The position numbers and the translations under genes were made by a program. Below, piece by piece: positions 48,501 through 61,103 of a stretch of 64,000 nucleotides of DNA; the stretch's first letter is position 1, and every line of letters begins with the position of its first letter. The DNA lies in NCBI GenBank assembly GCA_026686845.1, contig JAIVEN010000020.1:6103501-6167500 (forward strand). The letters are read 5' to 3'. Below the pieces are notes generated by a model. That model was given only the letters and a program-made list of their open reading frames with translations. It ran no database searches and was not told where the DNA came from. The DNA is from Adenanthera pavonina (lineage: Eukaryota > Streptophyta > Magnoliopsida > Fabales > Fabaceae).

Positions 48501-51500
48501 AAAAATTCAGCAGGATTCACATGATCCGGGCAATGGTACCTGTTACATCAACAATTATCAACCAACTGTTCAGACCTAACTATACTAAAATGTATAGTTT
48601 ATAACATTAAGTTGAACAGATTAATATCTCCATGCACCATTTATTACTTCTATTCATAATATAAACTAAAAGAGAAAAAGAAAAAGATTGTACAAGTCAG
48701 AAGGAGCATGTATTTTCAATAAAACAACATTTTTAATTGTTTGAGACAAAGGTTTGTATTAGTTGAATAAGCAAACAATGAAAAACAATTTTCATTCTAT
48801 TGCAGCATATTTTTCCCAACTTGAAGCCAAGATAGAAACATTTACAAATTCTTTTTCTCTGATATAAGGGTAACTTCCATCAATGTTTCACCAAAAACCT
48901 CATTCTTCTCACACATGTCTGTTACCTGAGTCTTAGTAATTTTGATAGTCCACTAGAAGGATTGGTATAAATTTATGAAGTCAGTCTAGAAAGGTGGATA
49001 ATCTCAATATTACCATCTGTTTCAAGCAAAAACTCTATTTAGTGGAGTATTAAATTCAAATTCCTGACAAGTTAACTCAGAATCTTTATCCACAATTTAT
49101 TATTATATTTTTTCAAGAGAAATCCCCGTGTGAAGAATGTAAGATGGAATAATCTATAGAAGGTTTAAGTGACAACCCAAATTTTGAGAAGTATGCCAAT
49201 GGTTCATCACCAGCAGGACCAGCATAAACAAGTGAACCGTCCGTTAGCAAGACAATGTCATCAAATTTATTATACACAGAACCTCTTGGCTGATGTATAG
49301 AGCAAATTACTGTATGACCATCCTGAGCAAGTTGTTGGAGAGTTTCCACCACTTTCTCAGCCTGAAAGGCATCAAGTCCTGGAAGCACCATAAGTAATTT
49401 TTTGATCAATGAAATAACAAAAATAAGTTATAATTTGGATTATAATTGACAGATTTAGTCAGAAGCTACGAGAATGGAAAAAGCCATTCAGGCATCATCA
49501 CACCAGTGTACCAAAAATGCAAAAGGTTTATATTATAAAAATTAATTAAAAGCAGCAGGGAAGCAGTGCTTGCGTAGATGGTTTTACTATATAATTAATA
49601 TTGAGCAGAAATAAACTTTTTGTTCCATTTATATTCAAATAGTTTTTCTGGCTCAAACATTTTGCTTCCCATTAACTCCATCCAAACTTCCATTATATCT
49701 TGTATACATGGCACAGTACCAAAAGCTCTCCCACATTGCAAAGCTTTACACCTCAAATATTCCAACAGCATTTTCACCTTTACTCCCTTAAAACTCAATT
49801 CTAGGAAGTTCTAAAATCAGACTAAGATCAAGGAAAAAGGGATGAAGAGGAGAAACCATGAATGAAGCAATCGATGATGGTTTCCACAGTTGCATAGGTC
49901 GAATGACCATAACATGATAGTGGGACAGTAGTGCATAATTCCAGGAGCAAGGCCCCTAATTGACTAAAGAGTAATTGGCAACGTCCAATTATCAGTATCA
50001 ATGCTAATCCCATCATAGCTGCATTTTACTTTACCTGGAAAAGATATTCCCATTTTCATGAAAAACCCTTGATTTCAGATGGTAACTAGGATAGAATGGG
50101 AAATTAGAAGGAAAACAGCAACAACAACATTAGTCTTATCTCACTAAGTGGGGTTGGATATTAGAAGGGAAAGAGAAACATAAAAAGGTTCTTTCAATCT
50201 AATTCATTTCTTCAGCCTCTCCAATTACTTCCATTGCAAAAAAAAAAAAATAAATAAATATTGTAACCTTCAATTACCTTTACAGTGAATAAATATAGAG
50301 ATATCGAGATTGTGAACTTTTGAAAATGGTTACTCAGTGGAGATGGGAATCGTGCACATAAATCACCATAGATTGAGTCTAAAGTTTAAACAAAGAAGCA
50401 ACAGCATTACAACAATATGAATCCAATTCCAAAAATAATTTCCAAGCACACAATTTTCTCTAACATAAAACCCCACATGAGCATTCTCAAAGAGTCCACA
50501 CATCCTAATCAAGACTACTTCAGCTCTATTCTCATCCAGATTGTTTCAACAGTTTTTCAGAAAAACCTAGAATCTATTTCTAAGTGAAAGAAACACAACG
50601 CTGAGAGAAGGTAAGTGTAAAGTTTTGGACATGTGGGAGGTTTTCTGGTCACTGACAGCCAAATTTGCCACTTATGTAATATATGACAGAAGTTTGGACG
50701 TAACAAACATGAAGGAAATCATTGAACTAAAAAATAAACATTTAGAACATTAATGGAACAAAAAATACTTTTGGAACCAAAGTAAAAACTGGACCAAACT
50801 TAGTGGACAAATTTCATAGTCAGAGTCAATCTAAAACTAAAGATGCATGTTGTAATTTCATAGTTCTCTATTTTTAATTTAAGGAATATATACAAGAAGG
50901 CCACTTCGTTTATGCACAGTTGTATTACATGATATTATATTAACCATGTGCTAAGCTATATTATATGCATAACTCAGATCTGTTGCAAGGCAAATTATAG
51001 AAAGGCATGCTCACCAGTCGTAGGTTCATCAGCAAATATAACAGACGGGCTTGCAAGTAGCTCACATGCTAAAGATAAGCGTTTCTTTTCACCACCACTA
51101 ATTCCCCGAACTTTTGCATCACCAACAATGGTATCAGCACAGCTGACCTTCAGAAGAAAGAGATTCACGTTGCCAAAGGGGGTAAAAATGGGTACTGTAC
51201 CTTCTTATGATAAATCTTGGAAAGCATGCAATTGAAAACAGAAAAATAAAAACTAAAAGAGAAAAGCAGAAATATATATATATATATATATTCAAATTGC
51301 TTTTTTAAGGAAGCTTTACTAGCTGTTTGGGAAAACAACGGTTCTTACAGCCCATTGCAAGCATCCTAATTAATAATCAGTGACCACTTTAGCTCAACAC
51401 AAATTACAACATTAGAGGACATCTCACCAAGCCTAGTTTGAACAGGAGATTTTTCACATATTCATCCCTCTCTTCAACGGAAGATATGCCAGGCAGCTGG

Positions 51501-52564
51501 AGTTCTGTAGCAAGGGACAATGTTTCTCGCACTGTGAGCTGTGAAAAAAACAGATCCTCCTGTCTCACATAAGCAAACCTACAGCCATAAAAAACATACA
51601 AAATTTGCTTAGTTAAATAGGAATCACATGAAAAATGTAGGAGACAAAGTTGCTAACAGGCCTACTTATAGGTTTTCCTTGAACTGGGCTTGCCATTGAA
51701 CTCCAAAACGCCTGACAAATGCAGCCGGGGAGATGCCGCCAGTTGACCCGCAAGAACATTGAGCAATGTAGTTTTTCCAGAACCCGACGGCCCCATTATA
51801 GCTAATAATCTTCCAGGCTTTGCTTCTCCGCTCACATTTTTGAGCAAAAATCTCACCTGTTATTAATTCAAAATTAAAATTACCAATATCACCCAAAATA
51901 AATAATGATCGCAACTTCATAAAGCAATAAATAAATTCGCCAGAACAATGTACACACTGTCCTCTAACATAAATTCACTACTATTTCCATTGGTTGAAAG
52001 TAGAACTGTGAGGAATGGCACTATAAGTATAGCTTCTTTTTCCCCAATTTAACAATCAATAGATCATCAAAACCAGAACTTCAGCACGAAGCACAACACA
52101 GGCGATAATGTTATGGACTTATGGCTTATGGCTCTATAAAATAAAACATAATATCCTCCACCCAAAATATACATATATATATATATATATATCCGAATTC
52201 AATATCCCAATTTCCCAGCATGCAACCAAACAGGACTCAGCATTATGGACGCAGAATAAGAAAGACGATAACTCACAGACTTGGAGGATTTATCAGAAAG
52301 AGAGCACGTGATGTTGCTCCAGCGGATTGTAACCGGGAAAACTTTACCGGAAGCCGGACCTTCACCCTCACCTTCGTCAACATCATCCTTCTCCTCTCCA
52401 TCTCCGTGGTCCTCATTCTCAGTATCCGGCGAGAGCACGGGACCCGGACCGGAGAAGAGCCGGACAAGGAGGGTCACTGCCACAGCAGCGAGGACCTGTC
52501 CGAGACCGTTACCACCGATGCCTGCAACCATTTGGCGCACCTTTTTCCCGCCAAAAGCCACCAT
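45579..52564 (-). CDS. ABCG7: ABC transporter G family, ABCG7-type half-transporter (11 exons)
   Basis: Half-size ATP-binding-cassette exporter; substrate not known to me. Exons on the minus strand: 52277-52564, 51666-51856, 51428-51578, 51015-51147, 49177-49378, 48263-48539, 47764-47895, 47232-47452, 46574-46786, 46309-46393, 45579-45863. All junctions are GT-AG, all phases agree, and they total 2178 nt, or 725 residues, the size of Arabidopsis ABCG7. Residues 25-36 are hydrophobic and an acidic linker follows. Walker A GPSGSGKTT is in exon 2, the Q-loop VRQEDLF in exon 3, the signature ISGGEKKRLSLA and Walker B VIFADEPTTG in exon 4, and the H-loop SIHQPRG in exon 5. NPAEFLADLISIDYSS is in exon 6. 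The membrane half follows in exons 7-10 (VASAVIFGSVFWRMG-like, YLFSKLLAEIPIGAAFPLMF, SAMGLTVGAMVPTTEAAMAV). The tail ends GPFILEGL. The intron before exon 5 is the longest (1.6 kb). Confidence 0.95.
50103..50168 (-). mobile_element. Minute RTE LINE stump with target duplication, in an ABCG7 intron
   Basis: Forty-eight bases (50112-50159) read on the minus strand as the last bases of the RTE frame (CCAACCCCACTTAG, ending in NPT-stop), then TGAGATAAGAC and a TTG-repeat tail. They are flanked by ATTAGAAGG at 50103-50111 and 50160-50168. This is an extremely 5'-truncated insertion within intron 4 of the transporter gene. Confidence 0.8.
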
Positions 52565-55500
52565 TACCTTCTTCTGTTAATTGCTTCTCCCTTTTCTCCG
52601 TCTTGCTGGGAGCTATGGTCTCTGCCGAACCTCCCAGCTTCTAACTGAAACTCTGCGAGAAGCAGAGAAAGTAACCGATGGCGTCCTGAGATGGAGGGAA
52701 ACGACATCGTTTTAGTGGAGCGTTGTTCCTCGTTTCAATGTCGTATCCAAGCTAAGCTGCCAGAAAGTGACGCGTGTTCACTTCCAGATAAGATATTTTG
52801 ATGGGTACAAATGGAATTTTGACTGTCGTGAAAAGTATCATTTTCTATTTTTTGGGTTAAACAATTTGATCATTTACGTGCGAATTTGCCAATAACTGTT
52901 TTCTGGTTAGGTTTAGCTGTATTTTTAATGGCCAAAACTCTGGTTTTAAAATTTTAATATCATATTTTATATAAGAGAAATGGCTACATGCATATTGGTT
53001 TTTTTTTTTCTCTTTTCAACTTCAAGGTTATGACAAAGCCGTACGAAAATAAAGCTAGAGTAACTTAAAAGGGGATCATTAAGAGCCAAATAATAAGCAT
53101 TCAAATTATGGGTAGCTTTTGGGAACCAATTAGTATATTTGTTAACTTCGTGGTAGAGCAAAATATTCTACTCTCTCGCCAGCTACTCTATAAAATAAGA
53201 TCATAAATAATGTAATTTGTTCTACAAAAACTTCACGGAGTGCAAGGGTTTCATTTTGTAGTTTTTAGAAAAGTACATTTGCTTAGGCTTTAGGTTGATG
53301 GACTAGATAAAGCTTGTCGCTTCCATTGTAATAAATTTGAAGATTAAATTGGATTCTTCCCTTTTTTAATGTCATAATCAATAAGAAAATCTCTCTCACG
53401 CATCAATCTTTCCAAAATATTAATGAATCTCTCTATCTTGAAGAAGATTTAGAGGACTGTTCCCATTAAATTAGATCATCTAAACTTGTGGAAGTTCTAT
53501 TATCCGAGCCCTTCGTTGCATCAATATACCATAGGTAGTTATATCATATATATATATATATATATTTTCTCCAATCTAAAATATAAGTTTTGTTTTACTA
53601 ATTACACCTGAATCAAAAATATTAGTTTTACTTTTTAAATTTGCAAAAAATTTATTATTTTTTAATAATATCCCTATTTAATATATTGTATTTAAAATCT
53701 ATTATCTCTCCTATGTTTAATTACAAAAGAGGATAAAATAAAAAAAAATTTAATACTCTAGAAATTACTAACTGAGATTTATATTTTAAACCAAAATAAA
53801 TTTTTTAAATATAATTTATATATTAAAGTATATGGAGAATATATTTAACCCACTTTAATAATGCCCATGACTTTCTTGCTTTTCTTTATTCCCCTTTTTT
53901 TTTTCTTTTCTCCTTTCTCTTTTCTCTTTTTTGTTCTTTCTCAATAGACCTGAGATATTCTTTATCTTGATCCAAAGAATTTGAATTGAGTGAGATGCTT
54001 AAAATTGATTATTTTTTGCTTGATTGGACAAAACAAGAGATGACTAGAGAAGAAGTGATGGAAATGAAGCTTGTCTCAAGTCCATTGGTGCTACGACTCA
54101 TTGATAAAAATTTCAAAAACACTTAATAGTAAAATAATTTACTGCATGTTATTCTATAAGAGAGAGATTGAGAGAAAAATTGAAATGTGTATAATTAAAT
54201 GAAATAGGCTTTATACATTCTCATTTCTTCGTACGTGTCACAAACCTTTCTCTTCCAGTGTCATTGTAATATTGCTAATAATCCATTTTGATACTAGGGG
54301 TGGTTTGGTCTAAGATAGGAATAAGAATAGAAAAAGAAAAGTGGTAGAGAGAGAGGAGTTTGCTTTAGTTGATCCAAAATTTGTTTAATATAAAAGAAAA
54401 GGGAAAGAGAATATATGGAAATTGTTTAAATGTGTTCTCTATTTTAATATTCTCAAAGTAGTTTTGTAGAATTGTTTTTCAAAACAAGTTTTGAGAAAAA
54501 ATAAAAAAATCTATTTGGATAATTATTATCAAAATCATAACTAATAAGTATTAAATGAGTTATACAAAATTTATAACTTTACCGTTAATGAGATGGGTAT
54601 TTTTCATATTTTTTTATATTTTATTGAATAAAATATGGATTACATCTTTAAGATGTTTTGAGTTTTTTATTATTTTTTTTCTATTTTTTAAAATATTTTT
54701 AAAAAATAGATTTATCAAACAAGTTTTTTTTATTTTTTTATTTTCAAAAATAAAAAAACTGTTATAAAAAACTTGAATCCAACATACCTTATATATTTCT
54801 CATGTTTGATGCATGAATGAATTCACATAGGAATAGGAATGGGAAAAATGTCCAAAAGACCAAAATACCCCAATTTTGTTTTCCATTAATAATATCGTTA
54901 ATTGTTGATATAGAAACATTACATGTTAAAAGATTATCTATATATAAGGATAATTTTGTAGCAATCAATCATTTATTTTCTCAATAATACGCTCTCTTTC
55001 CTCACTTTTTTTTAGAGGCATTTCTTTTCCATAAGGGAGGTAATCTTGGTTTCCATGGAATCTTTAAAGTTTAATACCAAACATGACATTTAATTCTTTT
55101 TCCATTCATATTCCATTTCCCTATCTAACTTCCTTTACTACCAAATTAAAGTAACCCTTTGGTCACATGGATAGGTAGCATGTAATAGATTGGATCATCT
55201 ATAATATCTTTTGGAAATAAAAGTTCAACTTGTAACTCAATTAAAAGTTAGTACTCTCATTTTACCAATTAAGTTCATTTTGTGTAACTCACACATTTGT
55301 TACCAATTAAAAGTTAGCACATATATACTTTGATAGATGAAGTTGCAACTAACGTTTTACATGATCAGGTAGAAAGTTTAGACCTTGTCTAGCCAATTGT
55401 CATTTTGCTTAGTGGAATAATAAATAGTAGAAACTAAATGAGTGAAGATTAATGATTCGAGTGTGTGCCTTCTGAAATTGTCAAAAGGGTTCAAGTGTGA

Positions 55501-56040
55501 GCCTTCTGAAATTTTTGTCCTCTGGAGAAACGGTCAAAAAGGGTAGATTCATTAATTTTGGTTTCTTAGCATCTGACCTAAAGATAATAAGTGAATATTT
55601 GACTGAATTTTAATAAATTTGTCAATAACTAGATTTTTTTTTCCCAACCAACAATGAAAAATTAGATATAAAAACTACATTGCACATATATACTATGTTA
55701 ATTTCATTAATCGGGTTATTTTAACAGCAAGGGTTTAATGGTCAAATTCCAAAACCTTAATAGATTAATTAATTTTAAACTTTAAAAAAATTAGCAAGAT
55801 TACACATCAAAGTATAGGAAAGTCATGATTATTCAGCCCGAAAAGAAGTAGGTACTGTATAAGTTAGGGGGTTTTGTACTATTACTGTATTAGTTTTGTC
55901 CAATTTCTTTAAGTCTAATTGAGTTTTAAAAAACGTAAGGATAAACAAATAATTATGTTAAAAATTAAAGTTTCAAATATTTGTAATAATTTTTAAATTT
56001 AGTTTAGTTACCTAAAATATTTTCTCAAGAATTACCAAAT
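52565..56040. other. Intergenic between ABCG7 and the PPR gene
   Basis: The two genes diverge from this stretch, so it contains the ABCG7 promoter at the left (GC-richer up to about 52760) and the PPR promoter at the right. No gene is supported between them. About 54295-55160 starts with GGTTTGGTCTAAGATAGGAA and ends with sequence like CCATTTCCCTATC, suggesting a MITE, but the ends are not clear. Confidence 0.45.
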
Positions 56041-56187
56041 ACCCCTATCATATCTCTCGCCACTTCGCCAGTCGCCTCCGCGGCAGTAGGTGGAGGGCTT
56101 CTTTGCGCATGCTGCATCCATCCGTGAAGAAAAGTTTATCGGCGACTTCAGTGATGTGCATTTGTTGTTGATCACTGCTTCAGCGTT

Positions 56188-57403
56188 GTAAGTAAGCTCC
56201 ATTTTTCCTCCTTTTAAATTCTTTGTTCCTTCATTCCTTGGGAAGCACCAAACCGTAATCCCGACGCCACTGCTAGACCCTACTCCCTAGGGTTCCCTCT
56301 ACCTCTCCTCTGCGTGTATGGATATGTGTTTGTGTGTTTCTCTCTCTTTTATCCGGGTACATGGTATATGGTATTATTGGCTTTAATATTTCTGCTGAAA
56401 TGTTTCATTGAGAAAAGAGATTGTGATGGTGACAATTACGTCCCTTTGATGAAGTGAGCTTTATGAATTTATATCAAACTATAATCATATTCTTCCATAC
56501 ACCGGACTTTTGGGGGGAGGGGGATACATTGGTGCCATGTCTCCTGTGTATAAAGCGTCAATCCAATTGTTGTCTATGTAGTGATAATTGAAATTTTGGG
56601 TTTGCTGTTTGCAAGAGTGAATTTTAATGGCATAACTTTACGATGTACAGCTCAAATCCCCAATCCTTGGGTACTCAATGTTGACATTTCAGCAGAACCA
56701 AGAAAGTGAACCTAGGAAATGAGGAGGAAGTAGCTGCGTTGGACCTTTCTTGTATCTTCTTGTTCTGCCTTCACGTGTAGATGTGGCTGGGAGGTGAGGA
56801 TATGGTCATAGGACGATGAAGAAAAGGAACCTAAGAGGGTTTGGCAAAGTTTACAAAAGTGCTAGTAATGAGAATAAGTTTCTCTACCTCTTGGCCCTGT
56901 TTTTGGGTATGAAGGAGACAAAACACCTGAAAGTTTTGTATTTATTGTTTCCAAAATACCTACCATACTCTTCAAAACAAACTACACAAAACAGTGCTTC
57001 CAAACAGCCCAACGCCCAACACAACACCCCCCCCCCTCCACCAAACAAAAAACAACACACACAGAGACAACACAACACAAAACGCCCCCTTCTTCTTTTG
57101 GAATGCTGTTCTTAAATCCCATCTCCTCTGTTGTTAACTTATTATTAGTTTATTACCATCATGCCATCAATAATCTGTTTTTCATTATTGTTTTCCATTT
57201 GGATCTTAGTGTTGATATATGGGATATGTCAACTAGTACTTGATGCTTTTTACCCCTACATTTAGAAGATGGTGGCGGCAAAAGTGTTTACAAGTATATT
57301 GGGAAGGGAAAATGGAAGCATGGGTTTGTTTAATATGATTTTGGTCACATCTGTTTTTTAAGTCAAAGTAATCTAATGTCTACATTTTTGTTTTCATTTA
57401 CAG
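56188..57403 (+). other. Probable 5' leader intron of the PPR gene
   Basis: GCGTT/GTAAGTAAG donor at 56188 after a GC-rich leader exon (about 56050-56187), and a TTTACAG acceptor ending at 57403. The second exon then starts at 57404, 69 bases before the ATG. The intron carries a small MITE. Inferred from splice consensus only. Confidence 0.5.
56894..57013. mobile_element. Small MITE in the PPR leader intron
   Basis: Left end GGCCCTGTTTTTGGG, inverted right end GGGCTGTTTGGAAG: about 120 bp with short imperfect terminal inverted repeats of the common plant CCTGTTTGG kind. Just to its right is a run of about twelve C's. Confidence 0.45.
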
Positions 57404-57472
57404 GAGCTTTAATTTGCAAGATTGTAGCATAGCTTGAACTTAGCAAGTGTGTCTTTCTGCAACTCCTCTCAA

Positions 57473-59128
57473 ATGGGCCTCATCCAACTAGCAAGAGTTT
57501 CCAAAAGATTCACCCTTCCCAACTTCTACCACTTTCCAAATCATCTTTCCATGTCAAATCCCCACTCTTGTTCTATTAGATCAATTTCTAGTTCCCTAGT
57601 TACTGTAGGAAGTTCATTTTTTTATCACTATGTGATGCCCCTCGACCAAAACACATTTGGATCTCTAAGAAATCATCCTTCTCTAGGCTTCCATACATCC
57701 ATTAATGATGGCATAATGCAAGCAGACACATTTTCTGAAGACAATGACATGAGCCCAGATAATGTTAAAGGTTTCATAGCGAAAAGAATCTGTAAAATTT
57801 TATCAAACAATCCTAGTTCTAGTGTTGAGGAGTCTCTAGGTAATATTTTGGTGGAGGTTTCACCAGAACTGGTGGTTGAGGTCTTAAAGAAGCTAAGCAA
57901 TGCAGGTATTCTTGCACTGTTGTTCTTTCGTTGGGCTGAGAAGCAAAAGGGGTTCAAATATAGTACAGAGAGTTACAATGCTTTGATTGAGGCATTGGGT
58001 AAGATTAGACAGTTCAAGATGGTATGGAATTTGGTTGATGACATGAAACATAAAAAGTTGTTGACTAAAGACACATTTGCATTGGTTGCACGAAGATATG
58101 CAAGAGCTAGAAAGGTCAAAGAAGCAGTGGAGACATTTGAGAAGATGGAGCAGTTTGGGATGAAGCTGGAAGTTTCAGATTATAATACATTGATTGACGT
58201 CTTGAGCAAATCAAAGAGTACTGAGAAAGCACAAGAGTTGTTTGACAAACTGAAGAAAAGAAGGTTCACACCTGATGTCAAGTCCTACACAATATTGCTA
58301 GAAGGGTGGGGTCAGCAGCAAAATTTGCTGAAGCTAAATGAGGTCTATCAGGAGATGACGGATGAAGGTTTTGAGCCAGATATTGTTACATAAGGCATAA
58401 TCATCAGTGCATATTGTAAGGCTAGGAAATATGATGCAGCTGTTGGGTTCTATCATGAGTTGGAAGCCAAAAATTTGAGGCCTACTCCCCATATATTTTG
58501 TACTTTGATTAATGGATTGGGTTCTGATAAGAGATTGGATGAGGCTCTTGAATTTTTTGAACAATTCAAGGCTGGTGGTTTTGCCCCAGAAGCACCAACT
58601 TACAATGCTGTTATTGGGGCTTATTGCTGGTCAATGAACATGGATGATGCATACAGGATGGTTGATGAAATGAAAATATGTGGGGTTGGTCCACATTCTC
58701 GAACATTTGACATAATACTACATCACTTGATAAAGGCTCAAAGAACAAAGGAAGCTTACTCAGTTTTCCAGAGAATGAGTAGTGAATCTGGGTGTGAGCC
58801 TACTGTGAGCACTTACGAGATCATAGTGAGGATGTTTTGTAATGAAGAGCAAGTTGATATGGCTATCAGGGTTTGGGATCAGATGAAGGTTAAGGGAATT
58901 CTTCCTGGAATGCATATGTTCTCCACTTTAATCAATGCATTGTGCCATGAAAATAAATTAGATGATGCTTGTAAATACTTTCAAGAGATGTTGGATGTGG
59001 GCATTCGACCTCCTGGCCCAATGTTTAGCAACTTGAAACAGGCTCTTCATGATGGAGGGAGGGAGTATACAGCTAAAATGTTGTCTCTTAAGATTGATAA
59101 AATGAGGAAAACTCCTATCATTGGATGA
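57473..59128 (+). pseudogene. P-type PPR gene (At1g71060-like) with one in-frame stop
   Basis: Pentatricopeptide-repeat protein, expected to bind organelle RNA. The frame covers 551 codons plus the final stop. The N-terminus (MGLIQLARVSKRFTLPNFYH...) is basic and hydroxylated, like a mitochondrial presequence. From about residue 170, tandem 35-residue repeats follow: SYNALIEALGKIRQFKMVWN, DYNTLIDVLSKSKSTEKAQE, SYTILLEGWGQQQNLL, IFCTLINGLGSDKRLDEALE, TYNAVIGAYCWSMNMDDAYR, TYEIIVRMFCNEEQVDMAIR, MFSTLINALCHENKLDDACK. A TAA at 58391-58393 (codon 307) sits where the repeat pattern calls for Tyr (DIVT-stop-GIIISAYC). The remaining 244 codons are open and well conserved. It is one base away from an intact gene, so it is a young pseudogene, a variable allele or a sequence error. 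I started at the first ATG in frame. Confidence 0.88.
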
Positions 59129-60586
59129 GGCTGGAATATATCACAAGGGATCCTGAGGGATGCCTGAGGTCATCAGACTCATCAGATCCATCTATATCAG
59201 TCATCTAACTTAACGTTGGCTGATCTGATCATGTTTTGACATCATCTAACAACAGGGTGATACAGAACTGGCTGCTGTTGGCTGATTAAAGGTGTTTTTC
59301 TGGTTTTTTCTGAACAAACTGTAGTTGGATCCTCTCTTTTCATCAACCACACTTTGTAACCTCTTTTGGCTTGTTTCCACATTAGAGGTAACCGTAATTT
59401 TCTTTTTCCCAATTTCTGGTTTCAGTTTGTTTCACGTTAGTTGCCTTTGAGTTCTAATGCAGATACAACTAAAATATTTTATTGCAATTTGAGTCTTCAG
59501 AAAAAATGGTATGATCCTTGAGGAGTTGAAGTTGTCAAAGGAAGCATGAAGCATTCCTCGAGAGACATACATCCATCCCATAACATGTTCATTAAGTTCT
59601 TGAACTTGATGAAGACTTAATCTATACTCTATTGTTAGTGTAATTTTATGAGCTTGTTGCATATGAAACTGATGTATGATATGGATTCTGGAACCTTGCT
59701 GTTTGTCTCTTGAGGGCAATGAGACAGGAGGAATAATACACATTAAAATTTTTGTTCCTATTATGTTATTCTGTTTTATTATTGTTTTTGCAAGCATCTA
59801 AAGTGCAGATTTTGGTTTATTTCCCCCTAGTGTTATGGTAATTTGGTGTTCTATTGTTACTGATATGCTCAAACAAGAGCATGGTTGAGTCGTTGATTTA
59901 ACGGCCTCTTTATTGCTGAGTACATGTACCATTAGCTGATGTGTCTTGATTTGTGTGTGTTTGCATGTGCACACACTACCATTTTTTCTTGAAGGGCTGT
60001 TTGGTGTGAAGAATGGAATAGAATGGGAAGGAAAATGAAATGGAAAAAGTAATTTTGTAGATAAGAAATGTCTTTTTTTTATGTCTCTAAATAAAAAAAG
60101 TGAGAAAAAAGTACAGTTGTCAAGTAATAATGACAATGAGTACAACAGACATTATATATCATTTTTTGTGTAAGGAAAAATACATGCTTCTCCCATACAC
60201 TAACCAGTTGCCACCTTTGACAATCTGCTGTGGTGGTTGGGATGGTGGTTGTTTAATGATTGTGTTTGGTTGTAGCGGAAATTCGACTTGGACACATGGA
60301 AAGGACATTACTGCTTTGTTGACATGTCTTTGAATGGGGAGGCAGGTAAAATGATGTATATTGTTTCTTGTGCTATGTTATTTCTGACATTGAGAGCTTT
60401 TACTTGTCATTCTGGGAGTTCTTTTCTAATATTAGTTTGTTCCCGACAACTTTGCAGCGTGGACCAGGTTTGGTTTCTTGTCTTAATCTGAAGAAGGCGC
60501 AGACTCACAATTAATCCTTTAGTTGTTTTTTAAAATTACAAGTACGGGTCGCTTGCTGTTTCTCTCTATTGATTAATTTTTTGATC
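59129..60586. other. 3' flank of the PPR gene and intergenic sequence
   Basis: No gene supported. The first few hundred bases are likely the 3' untranslated region. An open minus-strand frame at 59432-59797 has no family features. Confidence 0.45.
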
Positions 60587-60701
60587 TTGTTCTGCTATAG
60601 TTAGCGTTTGATAGAGCTCATTGACGTCGTTTGATCCATGTAGCCGACCCCACTTAGTGGGATAAGGCTATTGTTGTTGTTGTTGTTGTTCTGCTATAGT
60701 T
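60587..60701 (+). mobile_element. 5'-truncated RTE LINE with a perfect 16 bp target duplication
   Basis: The inserted bases 60603-60685 read, in frame, DRAH-stop-RRLIHVADPT-stop followed by WDKAIVVVV, that is the C-terminus of plant RTE reverse transcriptase, its stop and the (TTG)n tail. One Trp codon is now TGA. Flanks are TTGTTCTGCTATAGTT at 60587-60602 and 60686-60701 without mismatch. About 83 bases of element remain. Confidence 0.9.
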
Positions 60702-60931
60702 GATTAGATCCAATATTCTATCCACGTCTCTGATCCTCTTCATTGGTTGAATCTTACCCAGTCTTACTGCTACGTCAGTATTGTTAACTAGTGCCTCCTT
60801 TTCTTTTGTTTTTGTTTTTGTTTTTTAATTAAATTATTTTTTTATTTTTCTTAAAAAGCAAGTAATGCCACTTATTTGTCCTGGACAGCTTTGTAAGTTT
60901 GGTGGAGAGCTCTGTAAGTTTGTGATTGTAA

Positions 60932-61103
60932 GGCCCTGTTTGGTCCATGTTTCTAACTAAGTGTCAAGCCTAAACCCCAGATTTGTCCATGCCCAAAACT
61001 TATTTAATAAAAAGCTACTTGACCCCACCTCTATCTGAATTCGATTTTGATAAATTCATTCTTCCAAACGGGTTGTGACAAACGCGGAACCAAACTGGAC
61101 CTT
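60932..61103. mobile_element. Small MITE, about 172 bp
   Basis: Left end GGCCCTGTTTGGTCC, inverted right end AGGTCCAGTTTGGTTCC: imperfect terminal inverted repeats of about 16 bp. It is non-coding. The flanks GATTGTAA and TTTGTCAA are only loosely alike, so the target duplication is unproven. Confidence 0.6.

Noticed and set aside
52220..52648. A 142-codon plus-strand frame opposite ABCG7 exon 1
   Set aside because: It is antisense to a supported exon, and its openness reflects the GC-rich acidic linker code.
57434..57472. Earlier start for the PPR protein
   Set aside because: The codon at 57434 is TTG; the first ATG in frame is at 57473.
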